Of a stretch of 64,000 nt of DNA, positions 21,212 through 31,945 are shown in pieces. The notes below the pieces were generated by a model. The model was given only the letters and a program-made list of their open reading frames with translations, made no database searches and was not told where the DNA came from. Each line of letters opens with the position of its first letter. Position 1 is the first letter of the stretch. The DNA is taken from the NCBI RefSeq assembly GCF_016097555.1, contig NC_054706.1, positions 23,133,618-23,197,617 of the forward strand, read 5' to 3'. Source of the stretch: Gigantopelta aegis. Its lineage: Eukaryota > Mollusca > Gastropoda > Neomphalida > Peltospiridae. Both the position numbers and the translations under genes were made by a program.

Positions 21212-21765
21212 CAAGCTAATTAAAATTAGCTCCACTATTACATGTGGATCTAACAGCAGCCCGTTGGAGCTCATGTTCATTTGACTTTTCATTCAACCAA
21301 TCAAAACCTTACTTGCAAAATCATGCCAGTGATTTGAAAAGAATTTGAAAACATTTGGGATTATGCCGAGGGTATACAAAATGATTCGGGTGAATTACGA
21401 AGTATGCCGAAAACTAATTTCAATATAAAATTTTATATAAAATTTGTTTCAAGACATAAAAAAAAACCTGTGATGGTATAGCCATAAAATCTGTTTATAC
21501 TAGTATACAATTCAGAGTTTATTACTGCACTTTCCCCCCTGTTTTTTCAGTGTTGAAATAGACCAACAAGATCGCCTATTGCATAAATAGTCTCGCCCGA
21601 TATTTTTAGAATTTGTATGCTCCCGAATAATGCTATAAAAGGCGAAGTGTAATTGGTCGATATTTAAATTGTTATTTATAGATGAAATGTCACCTGGACA
21701 TGAGAGTCCACGCAATGCTGTTAGATCTACTGGCGGACCCAGTAGAGCTAATGTTAATCAGATTG
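21212..21765. mobile_element. Mutator-like MITE, copy 1 (554 bp)
   Basis: The left end CAAGCTAATTAAAATTAGCT and the right end GAGCTAATGTTAATCAGATTG are inverted repeats. GCAAAATAG lies on both sides (21203-21211 and 21766-21774). A 9-bp duplication is the hallmark of the Mutator/MULE superfamily. No transposase is present. Confidence 0.75.
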
Positions 21766-22102
21766 GCAAAATAGCATGTGGATGGCGACCATCTTTGATT
21801 TCAAGATGGCAGCCACAATTTGCAAACACTTCTGTCACCACTGGATTCCTAGTCCCCTAACATGTGGGTATAGGCATTTCAACTCTCTTGATATGTGTAT
21901 TAGTTAAGGAGATATTAAACAAAACAGGTCCACAATGGTGGCCATCTTGCATTTCAAGATGGCAGCCATACAGGGTGCAATTTCCAGTGGGCCCTGGACT
22001 AAATATCCTTGTATTCTAACCATTTGCCAATATTCATGCTTTCACAAAAAATTGCACAATTGATCAGTTAAGTCGCTCCACTACTAGCATGGATAGTAAA
22101 CA

Positions 22103-22718
22103 TACTGTAAGGTTATTTGGACATAAACACGCTCTCATTACAGTCAGAGACCAACCTATGTCTTGTTTTGGCAATTCCTGACTACCAAACGGTAGGCAAC
22201 GAGTCCCGCTCTAATACCACAACAATCCTATGTTTGACGTCAAATACCTTTACATCAATCATTTTCGAGTTAAGTGATACAAAAAAATCCACATATTAAT
22301 CACTAATACACTTACTACAGAAAGAAACCCGACAGCACCCACATTCAGCTACGCTTCGTGACACTCCGTCTCAACAATTGCAAAGCTCGGCGATCTATTT
22401 CGAGACGTAGACCACGTGATCGCGCACTGGGCGATTCCGCCTTGTGCAGCAGTTACAGGGGCCGTCTCATATCAAGCGAAGTTACAACATGGAAGAGTTG
22501 GCTAATGCCGTTTTGGATGAATTTGGATTTCATTACGTCATTAAACCAAAACAATTACACATTATTGATTCCATTTTGAATTTGAAGGATACATTTGGGG
22601 TGTTATCGACAGGATACGGCAAAAGTATGTGCTACGTACTGCCTCCTCTTATGAGACGACCCCTGTAACTGCTGCACAAGGCGGAATCGCCCAGTCTCGA
22701 AATAGATCGCCGAGCTTT
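22103..22718 (+). mobile_element. Foldback element with RecQ-like fragment, copy 1, right arm lost
   Basis: From GGACATAAACACGCTCTCAT to GCCGAGCTTTGTA it is almost identical to 26218-26820. The left inverted arm and the captured coding fragment are complete. The right arm stops at TTTGTA and continues directly into the 85-bp satellite array. Confidence 0.8.
22489..22668 (+). pseudogene. RecQ-like helicase fragment captured in a foldback element, copy 1
   Basis: Sixty codons starting MEELANAVLDEF encode the N-terminal edge of an SF2 helicase. A motif-0-like KPKQLHIID with its glutamine is followed by a Walker A motif, GVLSTGYGKSMCYVLPPL (GxxxxGKS). The coding match stops where the right inverted repeat begins (about 22651). 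Motifs Ia-VI are absent, so it cannot be a working helicase. RecQ-like helicases occur both as host genes and in some DNA transposons, so the donor is unknown. Confidence 0.6.
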
Positions 22719-24030
22719 GTATGGAAGTAACCCAGGCAGTAACTTCCAGCAATGTTCATGTACATCCATTATAGAGGTACCCGTGACATACACATGTAAA
22801 CATGTATGGAAGTAAGTTCAAGTAACCCAGGTAGTAACTTCCAGCAATGTTCATGTACATGTCCATTATAGAGGTACCCGTGACATAAACATGTAAACAT
22901 GTATGGAAGTAACCCAGGCAGTAACTTCCAGCAATGTTCATGTACATCCATTGTAGAGGTACCCGTAACACACACATGTAAACATGTATGGAACTAACCC
23001 AGGCAGTAACTTCCAGCAATGTTCATGTACATCCATTATAGAGGAACCCGTAACACACACATGTAAACATGTATGGAACTAACCCAGGCAGTAACTTCCA
23101 GCAATGTTCATGTACATCCATTGTAGAGGTACACGTAACATACACATGCAAACATGTATGGAAGTAACCCAAGCAGTAACTTCCAGCACTGTTCATGTAT
23201 ATGCATTATAGAGGAACCCGTAACACACACATGTAAACATGTATGGAAGTAATTACCCAGGCAGTAACTTCCAGCAATGTTCATGTACATCCATTGTAGA
23301 GGTACACGTAACATACACATGTAAACATGTATGGAAGTAACCCAGGCAGTAACTTCTAGCAATGTTCATGTATATCCATTATAGAGGAACCCGTAACACA
23401 CACATGTAAACATGTATGGAAGTAATTACCCAGGCAGTAACTTCCAGCAATGTTCATGTACGTCCATTGTAGAGGTACACGTAACATACACATGTAAACA
23501 TGTATTGAAGTAACCCAGGCAGTAACTTCTAGCAATGTTCATGTATATCTATTATAGAGGAACCCGTAACACACACATGTAAACATGTATGGAAGTAATT
23601 ACCCAGGCAGTAACTTCCAGCAATGTTCATGTACATCCATTGTAGAGGTACACGTAACATACACATGTAAACATGTATGGAAGTAACCCAAGCAGTAACT
23701 TCCAGCACTGTTCATGTATATCCATTATAGAGGAACCCGTAACACACACATGTAAACATGTATGGAAGTAATTACCCAAGCAGTAACTTCCAGCAATGTT
23801 CATGTATATCCATTGTAGAGGAACCCGTAACACACACATGTAAACATGTATGGAGGTAACCCAAGCAGTAACTTCCAGCACTGTTCATGTATATCCATTG
23901 TAGAAGAACCCGTAACACACACATGTAAACATGTATGGAAGTAATTACCCAGGCAGTAACTTCCAGCAATGTTCATGTACATCCATTATAGAGGTACACA
24001 TAACATACACATGTATGTAAACATGTATGC
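22718..24030. repeat. 85-89 bp satellite array, about 15 copies
   Basis: The unit runs TATGGAAGTAACCCAGGCAG, TAACTTCCAGCAATGTTCAT, TAGAGGTACCCGTAACACAC, ATGTAAACATG. Some units carry an extra ATTA after GTA. Alternation of two unit types from about 23100 suggests a higher-order pair. The minus-strand ORFs (HVYMCVLRVPLQW) are products of the repeat. Confidence 0.9.
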
Positions 24031-24121
24031 CTATTACTGATTAAACCATCTTCCTTGCTCAGTATTTTTACAATGTTTGCAAACAAATAATTTCAAATTA
24101 CTTGTACAGAACAAGAATACA

Positions 24122-24222
24122 ACATGTACAGAATGTTTACCTGCATTAACGATGTACAGGTCAACATTTGTACAGAATGTTCACCTGCATTAACGATGTA
24201 CAGGTCTACATGTGTACAGGTA
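24122..24222. repeat. Short tandem duplication, about 47 bp x2
   Basis: GTACAGAATGTTCACCTGCA followed by TTAACGATGTACAGGTC occurs twice in a row (24127 and 24172), with a third partial GTACAGGTAAC. Confidence 0.7.
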
Positions 24223-24599
24223 ACTGACAGACCAGACTGCACATCAGCTGATCATGTTCTGTCGCTCACCTTCTTGCATCTCAGACTAAACAAAGCACAA
24301 CTCTCTACCCATCTCCACACAGGCAAGGCAGTCTTTACTATGAGCTAAATCAAGGCAGCCTGACGATAACCTCTCCTAAAATAATTCTAGGCAAGCAATC
24401 ACATGGAGTTTCAAATAAAATTTACTGAAATGTTTATTTCCAGGGCATCAGTGTGCTGTTCACCTAAATCTTCATGGTGAATACTGAGGTAAGTGCAAGC
24501 AATTATTCCCCTTTTCCGACGAAGACTGGTAAAAGATAACGTATTAGTAATAAGAAAATTACAATTAAAACAATTATTATATATGCATAATGGTTCACT

Positions 24600-24885
24600 T
24601 CAGATGAACAGAGTTGGTAGAACATTCGTCTGAGGTGCTTGCATCGCAGGATCAAACCACCTCAGTGGATCCATTCTCCCATCAGGTTTTAACTCTGATT
24701 CAACCAGCGACCTACTGCTGGTATATCAAAGGTTATATCATGTGTTGTCTTGTCTGTGGGGAAAGTGCATATCAAAGATCCCCTGGTAATGGAAAAATGT
24801 AGCAGGTTCGACATCCAACAGCCGATGATTAATAAAACAATGTGCTCTAGTGGTGTTGTTAAACAAAACAAACTAACTTTTAACT
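24600..24885 (+). mobile_element. SINE with a third tRNA-type head and type-B tail
   Basis: The head GAGTTGGTAGAACATTCGTC with GGATCAAACCACCTCAGTGG differs from the SINE-1 head. The middle (CTGTGGGGAAAGTGCATATC) and the tail (GCTCTAGTGGTGTTGTTAAA) are type B. A related head stands at 36018. Confidence 0.65.
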
Positions 24886-25882
24886 CTAGTCAACAAACTG
24901 TGGTTGTGGGCACTGATAGATCCATGTAACAAACTAAAAGATTTGGACAGACTTTCTCCCGGGGTCTCGCTCACAGTGTTCACCTTCACCTTCATTTACA
25001 GTCTCAGTTTTCTTCTTTTCTCCTTTCTTTCACTCACTCAATCTCACTTCACCCCTCTTGTCTTAGCTTCATCCACCCCTCACTCACACTGTTTGACCTT
25101 CACTTGCCCCCCTGGCCTCTGTCATGTCACAGTCATGCCATAGGGTTTTACCTGCACATTCAGAACAAGCTGTTGTAGCGCACGCCCGTCGTGGGCACAA
25201 GAGCCGTCCATGACAGGAAAGGTATGGGGGGGGGGAGAGAGAGGAGGGACCACCTGCACTGGCAGGTGCAAGGGAGCACGGGCCTCTGTTAACTAAATCT
25301 GAATAAATACATTCACTCATCCCTTTTCAGCCACCCATACACCCCTACCTTCCTTCATTTTGTTTACTCACTTCCCCTCACTATATACAAATTATAACTA
25401 CTTGTGATATCAAACAAACCTTTCTCGACATTATACTAGCTGTCTGTTGGTAGAAATATTTCACATCACCATTTTCGTGATAATCCAAAAACACAAAATC
25501 AAAATAACAACACAACAATCAGTGTCCTTCAGTTCGTAGTTTACTCCGTTATACTTATATCAGAAATCAAAACCATCTTCAACACATTCTACCTAATTTC
25601 ACATCTCACATACAGAGTCTGATCTGAACCAGACAAGTGGCGAAAACGGCAGAAATAACTTGCTACTTTACTTCCAAGTGTATTTGGACAGGTATATTTG
25701 ACCTACTTTTGCACATTTCTTTGGTTGTTATGGCCTCAGATTACAGTTATCTTACCATTTGGTTGTCAAAAATCCGGAAATTTGACCACGCAAGTAGTCT
25801 GCTGTTTGACTGTGATTATTTCATGGCAGACAGCTATGAAGTGGCAACTATTTGACTAGCCCGAGTACTCTGACTGTAAGAG

Positions 25883-26190
25883 AAAGAAAGAAAGAAGTGT
25901 TTTATTTAACGACGCACTCAACACATTTTATTTACGGTTATATGGCGTCAGACATATGGTTAAGGACCACACAGATTTTTTTAGAGGAAACCCGCTGTCG
26001 CCACATAGGCTACTCTTTTACGACAGACAGCAAGGGATCTTTTATTTGCGCTTCCCACAGGCAGGATAGCACAAACCATGGCCTTTGTTGAACCAGTTAT
26101 GGATCACTGGACGGTGCAAGTGGTTTACACCTACCCATTGAGCCTTGCGGAGCACTCACTCAGGGTTTGGAGTCGGTACCTGGATTAACT
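25883..26190 (-). mobile_element. Chimeric SINE (SINE-1 tail, SINE-2 head)
   Basis: The reversed SINE-1 tail and middle (TGTTTTATTTAACGACGCAC to AACCATGGCCTTTG) switch near 26115 to reversed SINE-2 body and head (CACCTACCCATTGAGCCTTG, GAGTCGGTACCTG). The target duplication CTGACTGTAAGAG lies on both sides (25870-25882 and about 26188-26200), which shows one insertion event of an already chimeric RNA. Confidence 0.82.
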
Positions 26191-26588
26191 GACTGTAAGA
26201 GAGCTAGACGGACATTCGGACATAAACACGCTCTCATTACAGTCAGAGACCAACCTATGTCTTTTTTGGGCAATTCCTGACTACCAAACGGTAGGCAACG
26301 AGTCCCGCTCTAATACCACAACAAATCCTATGTTTGACGTCAAATACCTTTACATCAATCATTTTCGAGTTAAGTGATACAAAAAAATCCACATATTAAT
26401 CACTAATACACTTACTACAGAAAGAAACCCGACAGCACCCACATTCAGCTACGCTTCGTGACACTCCGTCGCAACAATTGCAAAGCTCGGCGATCTATTT
26501 CGAGACGTAGACCACGTGATCGTGCACTGGGCGATTCCGCCTTGTGCAGCAGTTACAGGGGCCGTCTCATATCAAGCGAAGTTACAAC

Positions 26589-26768
26589 ATGGAAGAGTTG
26601 GCTAATGCCGTTTTGGATGAATTTGGATTTCATTACGTCATTAAACCAAAACAATTACACATTATTGATTCCATTTTGAATTTGAAGGATACATTTGGGG
26701 TGTTATCGACAGGATACGGCAAAAGTATGTGCTACGTACTGCCTCCTCTTATGAGACGACCCCTGTAA
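26589..26768 (+). pseudogene. RecQ-like helicase fragment captured in a foldback element, copy 2
   Basis: It encodes the same 60 codons as the fragment at 22489, including motif-0-like KPKQ and the Walker A GVLSTGYGKS, and it is unbroken. It lies at the centre of the complete foldback element, and the last few codons and stop lie in the right inverted arm. The lack of other helicase motifs argues against a functional enzyme. Confidence 0.6.
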
Positions 26769-27122
26769 CTGCTGCACAAGGCGGAATCGCCCAGTATAGA
26801 AATAGATCGCCGAGCTTTGTAATTGTTGCGACGGAGTGTCACGAAGCGTAGCTGAATGTAGGTGCTGTCGGGTTTCTTTCTGTAGTATGTGTATTAGTGA
26901 TTAATATGTGGATTTTTTTGTATCACTTAACTCGAAAATGATTGATGTAAAGGTATTTGACGTCAAACATAGGATTGTTGTGGTATTAGAGCGGGACTCG
27001 TTGCCTACCGTTTGGTAGTTAGGAATTGCCAAAAAAAGACATAGGTTGGTCTCTGACTGTAATGAGAGCGTGTTTATGTCCAAATGTCCGTCTAGCTCTC
27101 TTACAGTCAGAGTACTCGGGCT

Positions 27123-27384
27123 ATCTGGCGGTAAGCGAGATAGACGGACGTTGATTGTCCGTCTATAGTCCGTCCCATCATTCTATAACAATGTTATTTG
27201 CTATGAATTCCAGTTTTGTTTGATGTAACAAAAAAGTAAAAGTGTTTTTGAAAAGAAAAAAAAAAAAAAAAAAAAAATATATCGGCTCAGAAATAAATAA
27301 CTTGTAGTAAATTTCATAGTATGGGAAAAGGCGTTCCCTGTGAGACGGACTATAGCTCTCTTACCGTCAGAGTACTCGGGCTAA
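27123..27384. mobile_element. Short foldback relative with an inserted MITE
   Basis: GGTAAGCGAGATAGACGGAC and, after the insert, GCTCTCTTACCGTCAGAGTA then CTCGGGCT form the arms of a mini-hairpin with the same terminal motifs as the element before it. The MITE at 27168-27355 has split the right arm. Confidence 0.6.
27168..27355 (+). mobile_element. MITE with TAGTCCGTC ends, copy 2
   Basis: TATAGTCCGTCCCATC at the left and GAGACGGACTATA at the right form inverted ends at a TATA-like target. The A-run of about 27 bp and the CAGAAATAAATAACTTGTA motif match copy 1 at 3548. Confidence 0.65.
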
Positions 27385-27740
27385 TTTCCCTTTTACATTG
27401 ATCATCACGTTTGAATTTTAGAATGCATGTATGTGGAATGGTGGTAAATGAATTTGTGTTGTAGATTTTTTATAACCAATTTGTATAATTTTGACCCAGT
27501 ATGATATTGTACCAAATTTATACAATATTATAAAAAATATTATAAAAATCAATTTTTTTTAAGGGGGGAGGGGGTGTTGTACCATAGAACAAAATGTATG
27601 ATTCTACATTACCAGAGTACTCTGCCATTTGAGACCTTGGTGAACATTTGGAAAGTTATATACTATTTCGCTCTTTGCCGTCAGAGACACTATTTAGCTC
27701 GAGTAACCTCTAAACTAAAGCTCCGTGTCATTAGATTTAG

Positions 27741-27741
27741 T

Positions 27742-27772
<31 letters not shown>

Positions 27773-27774
27773 GG
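27741..27774. repeat. (TG)n-(G)n tract
   Basis: GTGTGTGT passes into about 18 Gs. It is a simple repeat and also a possible G-quadruplex or sequencing trouble spot. Confidence 0.85.
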
Positions 27775-28148
27775 TATTTTAGACATAGTAGCTGGCTACC
27801 ATTTGGTTGCCGGATTATTAAACAAAGTCTCCTCTAGCCCTCACCTACAACATATTGATAAGGGGAAAGGTAGAGATGACTCGAGCTCAGTCAGATTAAA
27901 ATTAGCTCTACTGGTCTACCAGTAGATGTAACAGCATTGCGTGGACTCCCATGTCCAGGTGACATTTCATCTACAAATAACAATTTAAATATCGACCAAT
28001 TACACTTCGCCTTTTATAGCGTTATTCGGGAGCATACAAATTCTAAAAATATCGGGCGAGACTATTTATGCAATAGGCGAACATTCAACATTGTATACTA
28101 GTATAAGCAGATTTTATGGCTATACCATCACGGGTTTTTATATATATA

Positions 28149-29719
28149 CTTAACTCCAAAAGAAACGCGAATACGTAGATTGGAGGTTTTGAGTGCACTC
28201 ATTGAAATACGTCCCAAAGTTCTTAAAATAATCGTTTCTATGAAAAACTTAAACAATTCGTAAAGATGAGATTTCATGTTATTGACATGTTAAAAATCGA
28301 GGTCGCATTGTCATTTGAAATGTCAAGGCCATGGCGCTTCTTCAATGGCGTCACATGCCACTCAAACATGTCCACTAATAGCGGGTGTGTCCGCCATTGC
28401 TGGCCATGACCGCCGCACACCTCCTACCCATGGAGAGGAAGTGGTTCCTGATGAAGGCCCTGGGCACGTTGTTGTAGGTGTCCACGACGGCCTGGCGGAG
28501 CTGCTGCTGTGTCACCACGGGAGCAGGGCGTTGGTTCATCATGCGCTGAACCTCGTCCCACAAGTGCTCGATGGGGTTCAGATCCGGGCTTAAAGCTGGC
28601 CAGTCCATTGTGATGATGTTGTGCTGTGCCAGGAATGCCTGGGTGGCCCGTGCCGTGTGTGGCCTGGCGTTGTCGTGCTGGTAAACCATCTGACGGTGAC
28701 CCGCGAAAAAAGGCACCACCACAGGCGTGAGCACTTCGTCGATGTAGCGCTGTGCTGTGACGCCCCTGCCGCGTCCTCGGCCGTTGTTGTCGAAGATGAC
28801 AGGTTGTACACGACGTCCCCAGGATATGGCACCCCACAGCATGACGGAAGGCCCTCCCCAACGGTCCCTCTCCATAACACACGCATCTGTGAAGCGCTCA
28901 CCTCGACGCCTCCACACCCTCATACGACCGTCGGCCCTATCTAAGCAGTAGCGGCTTTCGTCGGAGAAGACGATGTTCTGCCACTGTCGGTTCCGCCACT
29001 GTCGATGCAGAACAGCCCAGTTGTGTCGTGCAAGGCGGTGTCGCTGTGTGAGACGTTGTCCAATGTACGGTCGACGACAGTTCAGATGGATGGCGATCAG
29101 ACGACGTCGTACCGTGGTGTAGGAAACGGGGCGGTTGTGGGTTCCCACTGTCTGCCGGGCTGTTGTGGTGGCTGGTACGAACCGATCACGCATGTGAGTT
29201 CGGACGATGTAACGGTCCTGGCGCTGTGACGTCACTCTGGCACGGCCGCTACGTGGACGGTCGACGACGTTGTTGTTCTGTAGAAATCGGTATATGAGAC
29301 GGTAGATTGTCGAGACATGGACACCGAAAGCACGTGCAACCTGCTTGGCATCCATTCCGGCCTCCAAATTCCCCAAAGCTCTATGTCTGGAATCAGCGTT
29401 AAGTCGTGGCATCGTTGTATCGCTACTCGTAAAATTAGTTGAACATTGCTGTCTGGCGTTTCTTTTATACCCAGGCCTGGTAGTGTTTCACGTGCAATTC
29501 GCATCTTTCATGATCCACCCGTTTTGCATTCCAGATCGATTTTGGTCGTCAATTTCAGCACGTGCGTGACGTCACACTGTACTCGTTTTTTTCATGCGTT
29601 ATGTGGAATTGGATACGCTGACAAGATGGCTATTGGTCAACTTAATCGATTTGTACATAGTTTATTCAAATGTGGTTTTTTTAATATTTTAACATTTTCG
29701 CGTTTCTTTTGGAGTTAAG
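28149..29719 (-). mobile_element. Complete Tc1-type DNA transposon (1571 bp)
   Basis: Perfect 23-bp terminal inverted repeats start CTTAACTCCAAAAGAAACGC and are flanked by TA on both sides, within a (TA)n target of the host MITE. A single unbroken transposase gene fills the middle on the minus strand. Intact ends plus intact ORF suggest recent arrival and possible activity. Confidence 0.92.
28375..29412 (-). CDS. Tc1-type DD34E transposase, intact
   Basis: The 345-residue protein has an N-terminal paired-like helix-turn-helix (KQVARAFGVHVSTIYRLIYR, residues 23-42) and a linker basic patch, GRPR-like RPRSGRARV (52-60). A second HTH follows (about 95-120), then the catalytic triad D151 (IVFSDESRY), D247 (YQHDNARPH) and E282 (SPDLNPIEHLWDE). 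The D247-E282 spacing is 34 residues, so DD34E. Length and layout equal those of active Tc1 transposases (about 340 aa). It would bind the 23-bp repeats and cut and paste at TA. The start is the first Met of the frame and matches the family's start position. Confidence 0.95.
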   Translation of the reverse strand: MPRLNADSRHRALGNLEAGMDAKQVARAFGVHVSTIYRLIYRFLQNNNVVDRPRSGRARVTSQRQDRYIVRTHMRDRFVPATTTARQTVGTHNRPVSYTTVRRRLIAIHLNCRRPYIGQRLTQRHRLARHNWAVLHRQWRNRQWQNIVFSDESRYCLDRADGRMRVWRRRGERFTDACVMERDRWGGPSVMLWGAISWGRRVQPVIFDNNGRGRGRGVTAQRYIDEVLTPVVVPFFAGHRQMVYQHDNARPHTARATQAFLAQHNIITMDWPALSPDLNPIEHLWDEVQRMMNQRPAPVVTQQQLRQAVVDTYNNVPRAFIRNHFLSMGRRCAAVMASNGGHTRY

Positions 29720-30536
29720 TATATATATAATTTTATATTGAAATTAGTTTCCGGCATACTTTGTAATTCACCCGAATCATTTCGTATACCCTCGGCATAA
29801 TCCCGAATGTTTTCTACTTTTTTTCCAAATCTCTGGCATGATTGTGCAAGTTAGGTCAGGTAAAGTTTCTACGTCAACCACATCAACCACAAATGTCATA
29901 ATTTACATTGACGTTTTAAAAAACATTTCTTGTTTTGTCCTTTTGTGGTTATACCCTTAGCTCAAATATAGTGTCCCTTGCTCGGCAGGATTACAGGATC
30001 TATTCCCACTGTAGCATCCTCTAAACTCTTTCATTATTAGCACCAACTGAAAAATCGATATCAAATCAACATTACACTGTAAATGAGTACTGTTGAATAA
30101 AATGACTCTCATACCATGTTCAGCACCATATAAGTTATGTTAGTGTGAACAAGACTGTCATGTTCGGTCGAACTGCTATAAAGGCCACCTTTATTTAACA
30201 ACCACTCGTTTCCTCTTCCTCCTTCCTCTTCCACTCCTTGCGTTCTTCTTCGTTGGAGTCGGGTCGCCATATACCCGATATAAGTAACCCGGAACTCCAT
30301 CAGAGCCCCAAAGCTGGCTATCAATCCCCCCAGGTGGGAGGGGGTGGGGGCAACTCGAGAGCGCACGTAGACACGTCTAGTTGCATCGCGAAATCAGCTG
30401 GGAGTCATTTTGCAAGTAAGGTTTTCACTGGTCGAATGAACCCCTGCGCGTGCTGTAATACTACAATAATCTTATGTTTGGTGTTAAATACCTTTACATT
30501 GATCATTTTCGAGTTTGCAGATAAAAGATAAAGTTA

Positions 30537-30690
30537 GTTTGTTTTGTTTTGTTTAACAACACCACTAGAGCACATTGATTTCTTTGGATGTCAAACATTT
30601 GGTAATGCTGAAACGTCTTAGAGATAAAACCCGCTACATTTTTTCCCCATTAGTAGCAATGGATCTTTTATATGCACCATCCCACAGACA
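30537..30690 (-). mobile_element. SINE, tail type B, fragment
   Basis: TTTGTTTAACAACACCACTA, GGATGTCAAACATTTGGTAA and the middle TGGATCTTTTATATGCACCA are present. The head is lost. Confidence 0.72.
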
Positions 30691-30884
30691 TGATATTTAA
30701 GTGTAACGTCAACCATAGGATTATTGTTGTATTAGAGCGGGAATATTTGCCTACTTCGTGGTAGGCAAAATCCCTCGTTTTTATTATAAAGTTGTCTCTG
30801 ACGGCCGAAAGTGATTGTAACTCTCCTAATGGCCAGCTAGCTCTCGGGACAGATTATACCTTTTCGGTGTTATATCACAGACAA

Positions 30885-31056
30885 ATACACACATACACAC
30901 ACATATACACATACACGAACATAAGAAATCACATAAACACACATACACGCACACACAGACACACATACACACACATACACACAAACACACACATACACAT
31001 ACATACACACATACACACACAAACAAACACACACACACACATACACATACATACAC
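30885..31056. repeat. (CA)n-rich tract, left part
   Basis: These are interrupted CACA/CATACA repeats. They continue at 31489-31600 on the other side of a hAT insertion. Cys-Val ORFs here are artefacts. Confidence 0.9.
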
Positions 31057-31488
31057 TAGAGCTGCAACGAATACACCATGTGGCGAATACAATACATATC
31101 AAGAATATGAGGTTTCGAATACGAATAAATATTAACGAATACCAATATTTACAGTGAATCTACCAATACTGTACTACTGACTTCCTGAATGAAGCAAGCC
31201 ACCAGTGAACACAAGTCAAAAATAGCATTTAAATAGTAGGATGTATTTGATAACATTAAACTTTGGAATGTTAGACATTGAAAATTAAAAAATTAAATGT
31301 CAGTTATAAAAACAAAATTCTAATAAAAATAAAATTAACAAAACGAAAAAAACAATTAATAATAATAATAAAGATATTAAAAAAAACCCACGAATATATT
31401 CGGTTCTTTGGGCACCTAATAACGAATACGTATCGTGGATAGCCTGTATTCGGTACACCGAATACATGGGTGAAGTGTTGCAGCTCTA
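31057..31488. mobile_element. hAT-like non-autonomous element (432 bp)
   Basis: It starts TAGAGCTGCAACGAATAC and ends GTTGCAGCTCTA. An exact 8-bp duplication, ACATACAC, lies at 31049-31056 and 31489-31496, as in hAT elements. TAGAGCTGCAAC ends are widespread in animal hAT families. The interior repeats CGAATAC motifs, and no transposase is present. Confidence 0.78.
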
Positions 31489-31600
31489 ACATACACACAC
31501 ATACGCGCGCACACACACCAACGCACATACACACACATACATACACACACATATATACGTACACACACGCACGCACGCACGCACAGACACACACATACAC
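31489..31600. repeat. (CA)n-rich tract, right part
   Basis: This continues the CA microsatellite that the hAT-like element split. Confidence 0.88.
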
Positions 31601-31872
31601 AAAACAAAACAACTCACACTATAAGAAATGATTGTAGTAAATAATTAAATAACACAACAGTCTTGAAGCAGGGGACATTTTGTTTTCAAAATCTTGATGG
31701 TCGATATTTCTAGTCAGTTAAAAATTGATTAGCAACTACTGCTCAATATTTTAAAATTGTGTAGCGTTCTCTGAAAACTGCGTTGCGAATCGCGACGCGA
31801 TCCTGAAACCAGTCGAATTCGTAATCAGCTGATCATTAGCCTAATTGCACTAAACTTAGGGTAGACATAATT

Positions 31873-31874
<2 letters not shown>

Positions 31875-31943
<69 letters not shown>
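31875..31943. repeat. (TA)n microsatellite
   Basis: A near-pure TA run of about 66 bp. Confidence 0.95.

Positions 31944-31945
<2 letters not shown>

Larger units (their letters stand above)
25858..27122. mobile_element. Foldback element with RecQ-like fragment, copy 2, complete
   Basis: Both ends read AGCCCGAGTACTCTGACTGT / ACAGTCAGAGTACTCGGGCT. Inverted arms of about 380 bp (left arm interrupted by a SINE at 25883-26190) flank a unique core of about 180 bp. The arms are nearly perfect complements, for example GAAACCCGACAGCACCCACA against its reverse complement at 26860. The transcript would fold into a long hairpin. Confidence 0.78.
27892..30420. mobile_element. Mutator-like MITE, copy 2, split by a Tc1 transposon
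   Basis: GATTAAAATTAGCTC at 27892, GGAGCATACAAATTC and TCGGGCGAGACTATTTATGC match the MITEs at 21212 and 33462. After the Tc1 insert the sequence resumes with AAATTAGTTTCCGGCATACT and CACCCGAATCATTTCG. The far right end near 30420 is degraded (GCAAGTAAGGTTTTCACTGG), so that end and its duplication are uncertain. Confidence 0.6.

Noticed and set aside
22756-23982. Minus-strand ORFs with HVYMCVLRVPLQW repeats
   Set aside because: Products of the 85-bp satellite.
28424-29229. Other-frame ORFs of 70-150 codons within the intact Tc1
   Set aside because: They are shadows of the 345-codon transposase frame.
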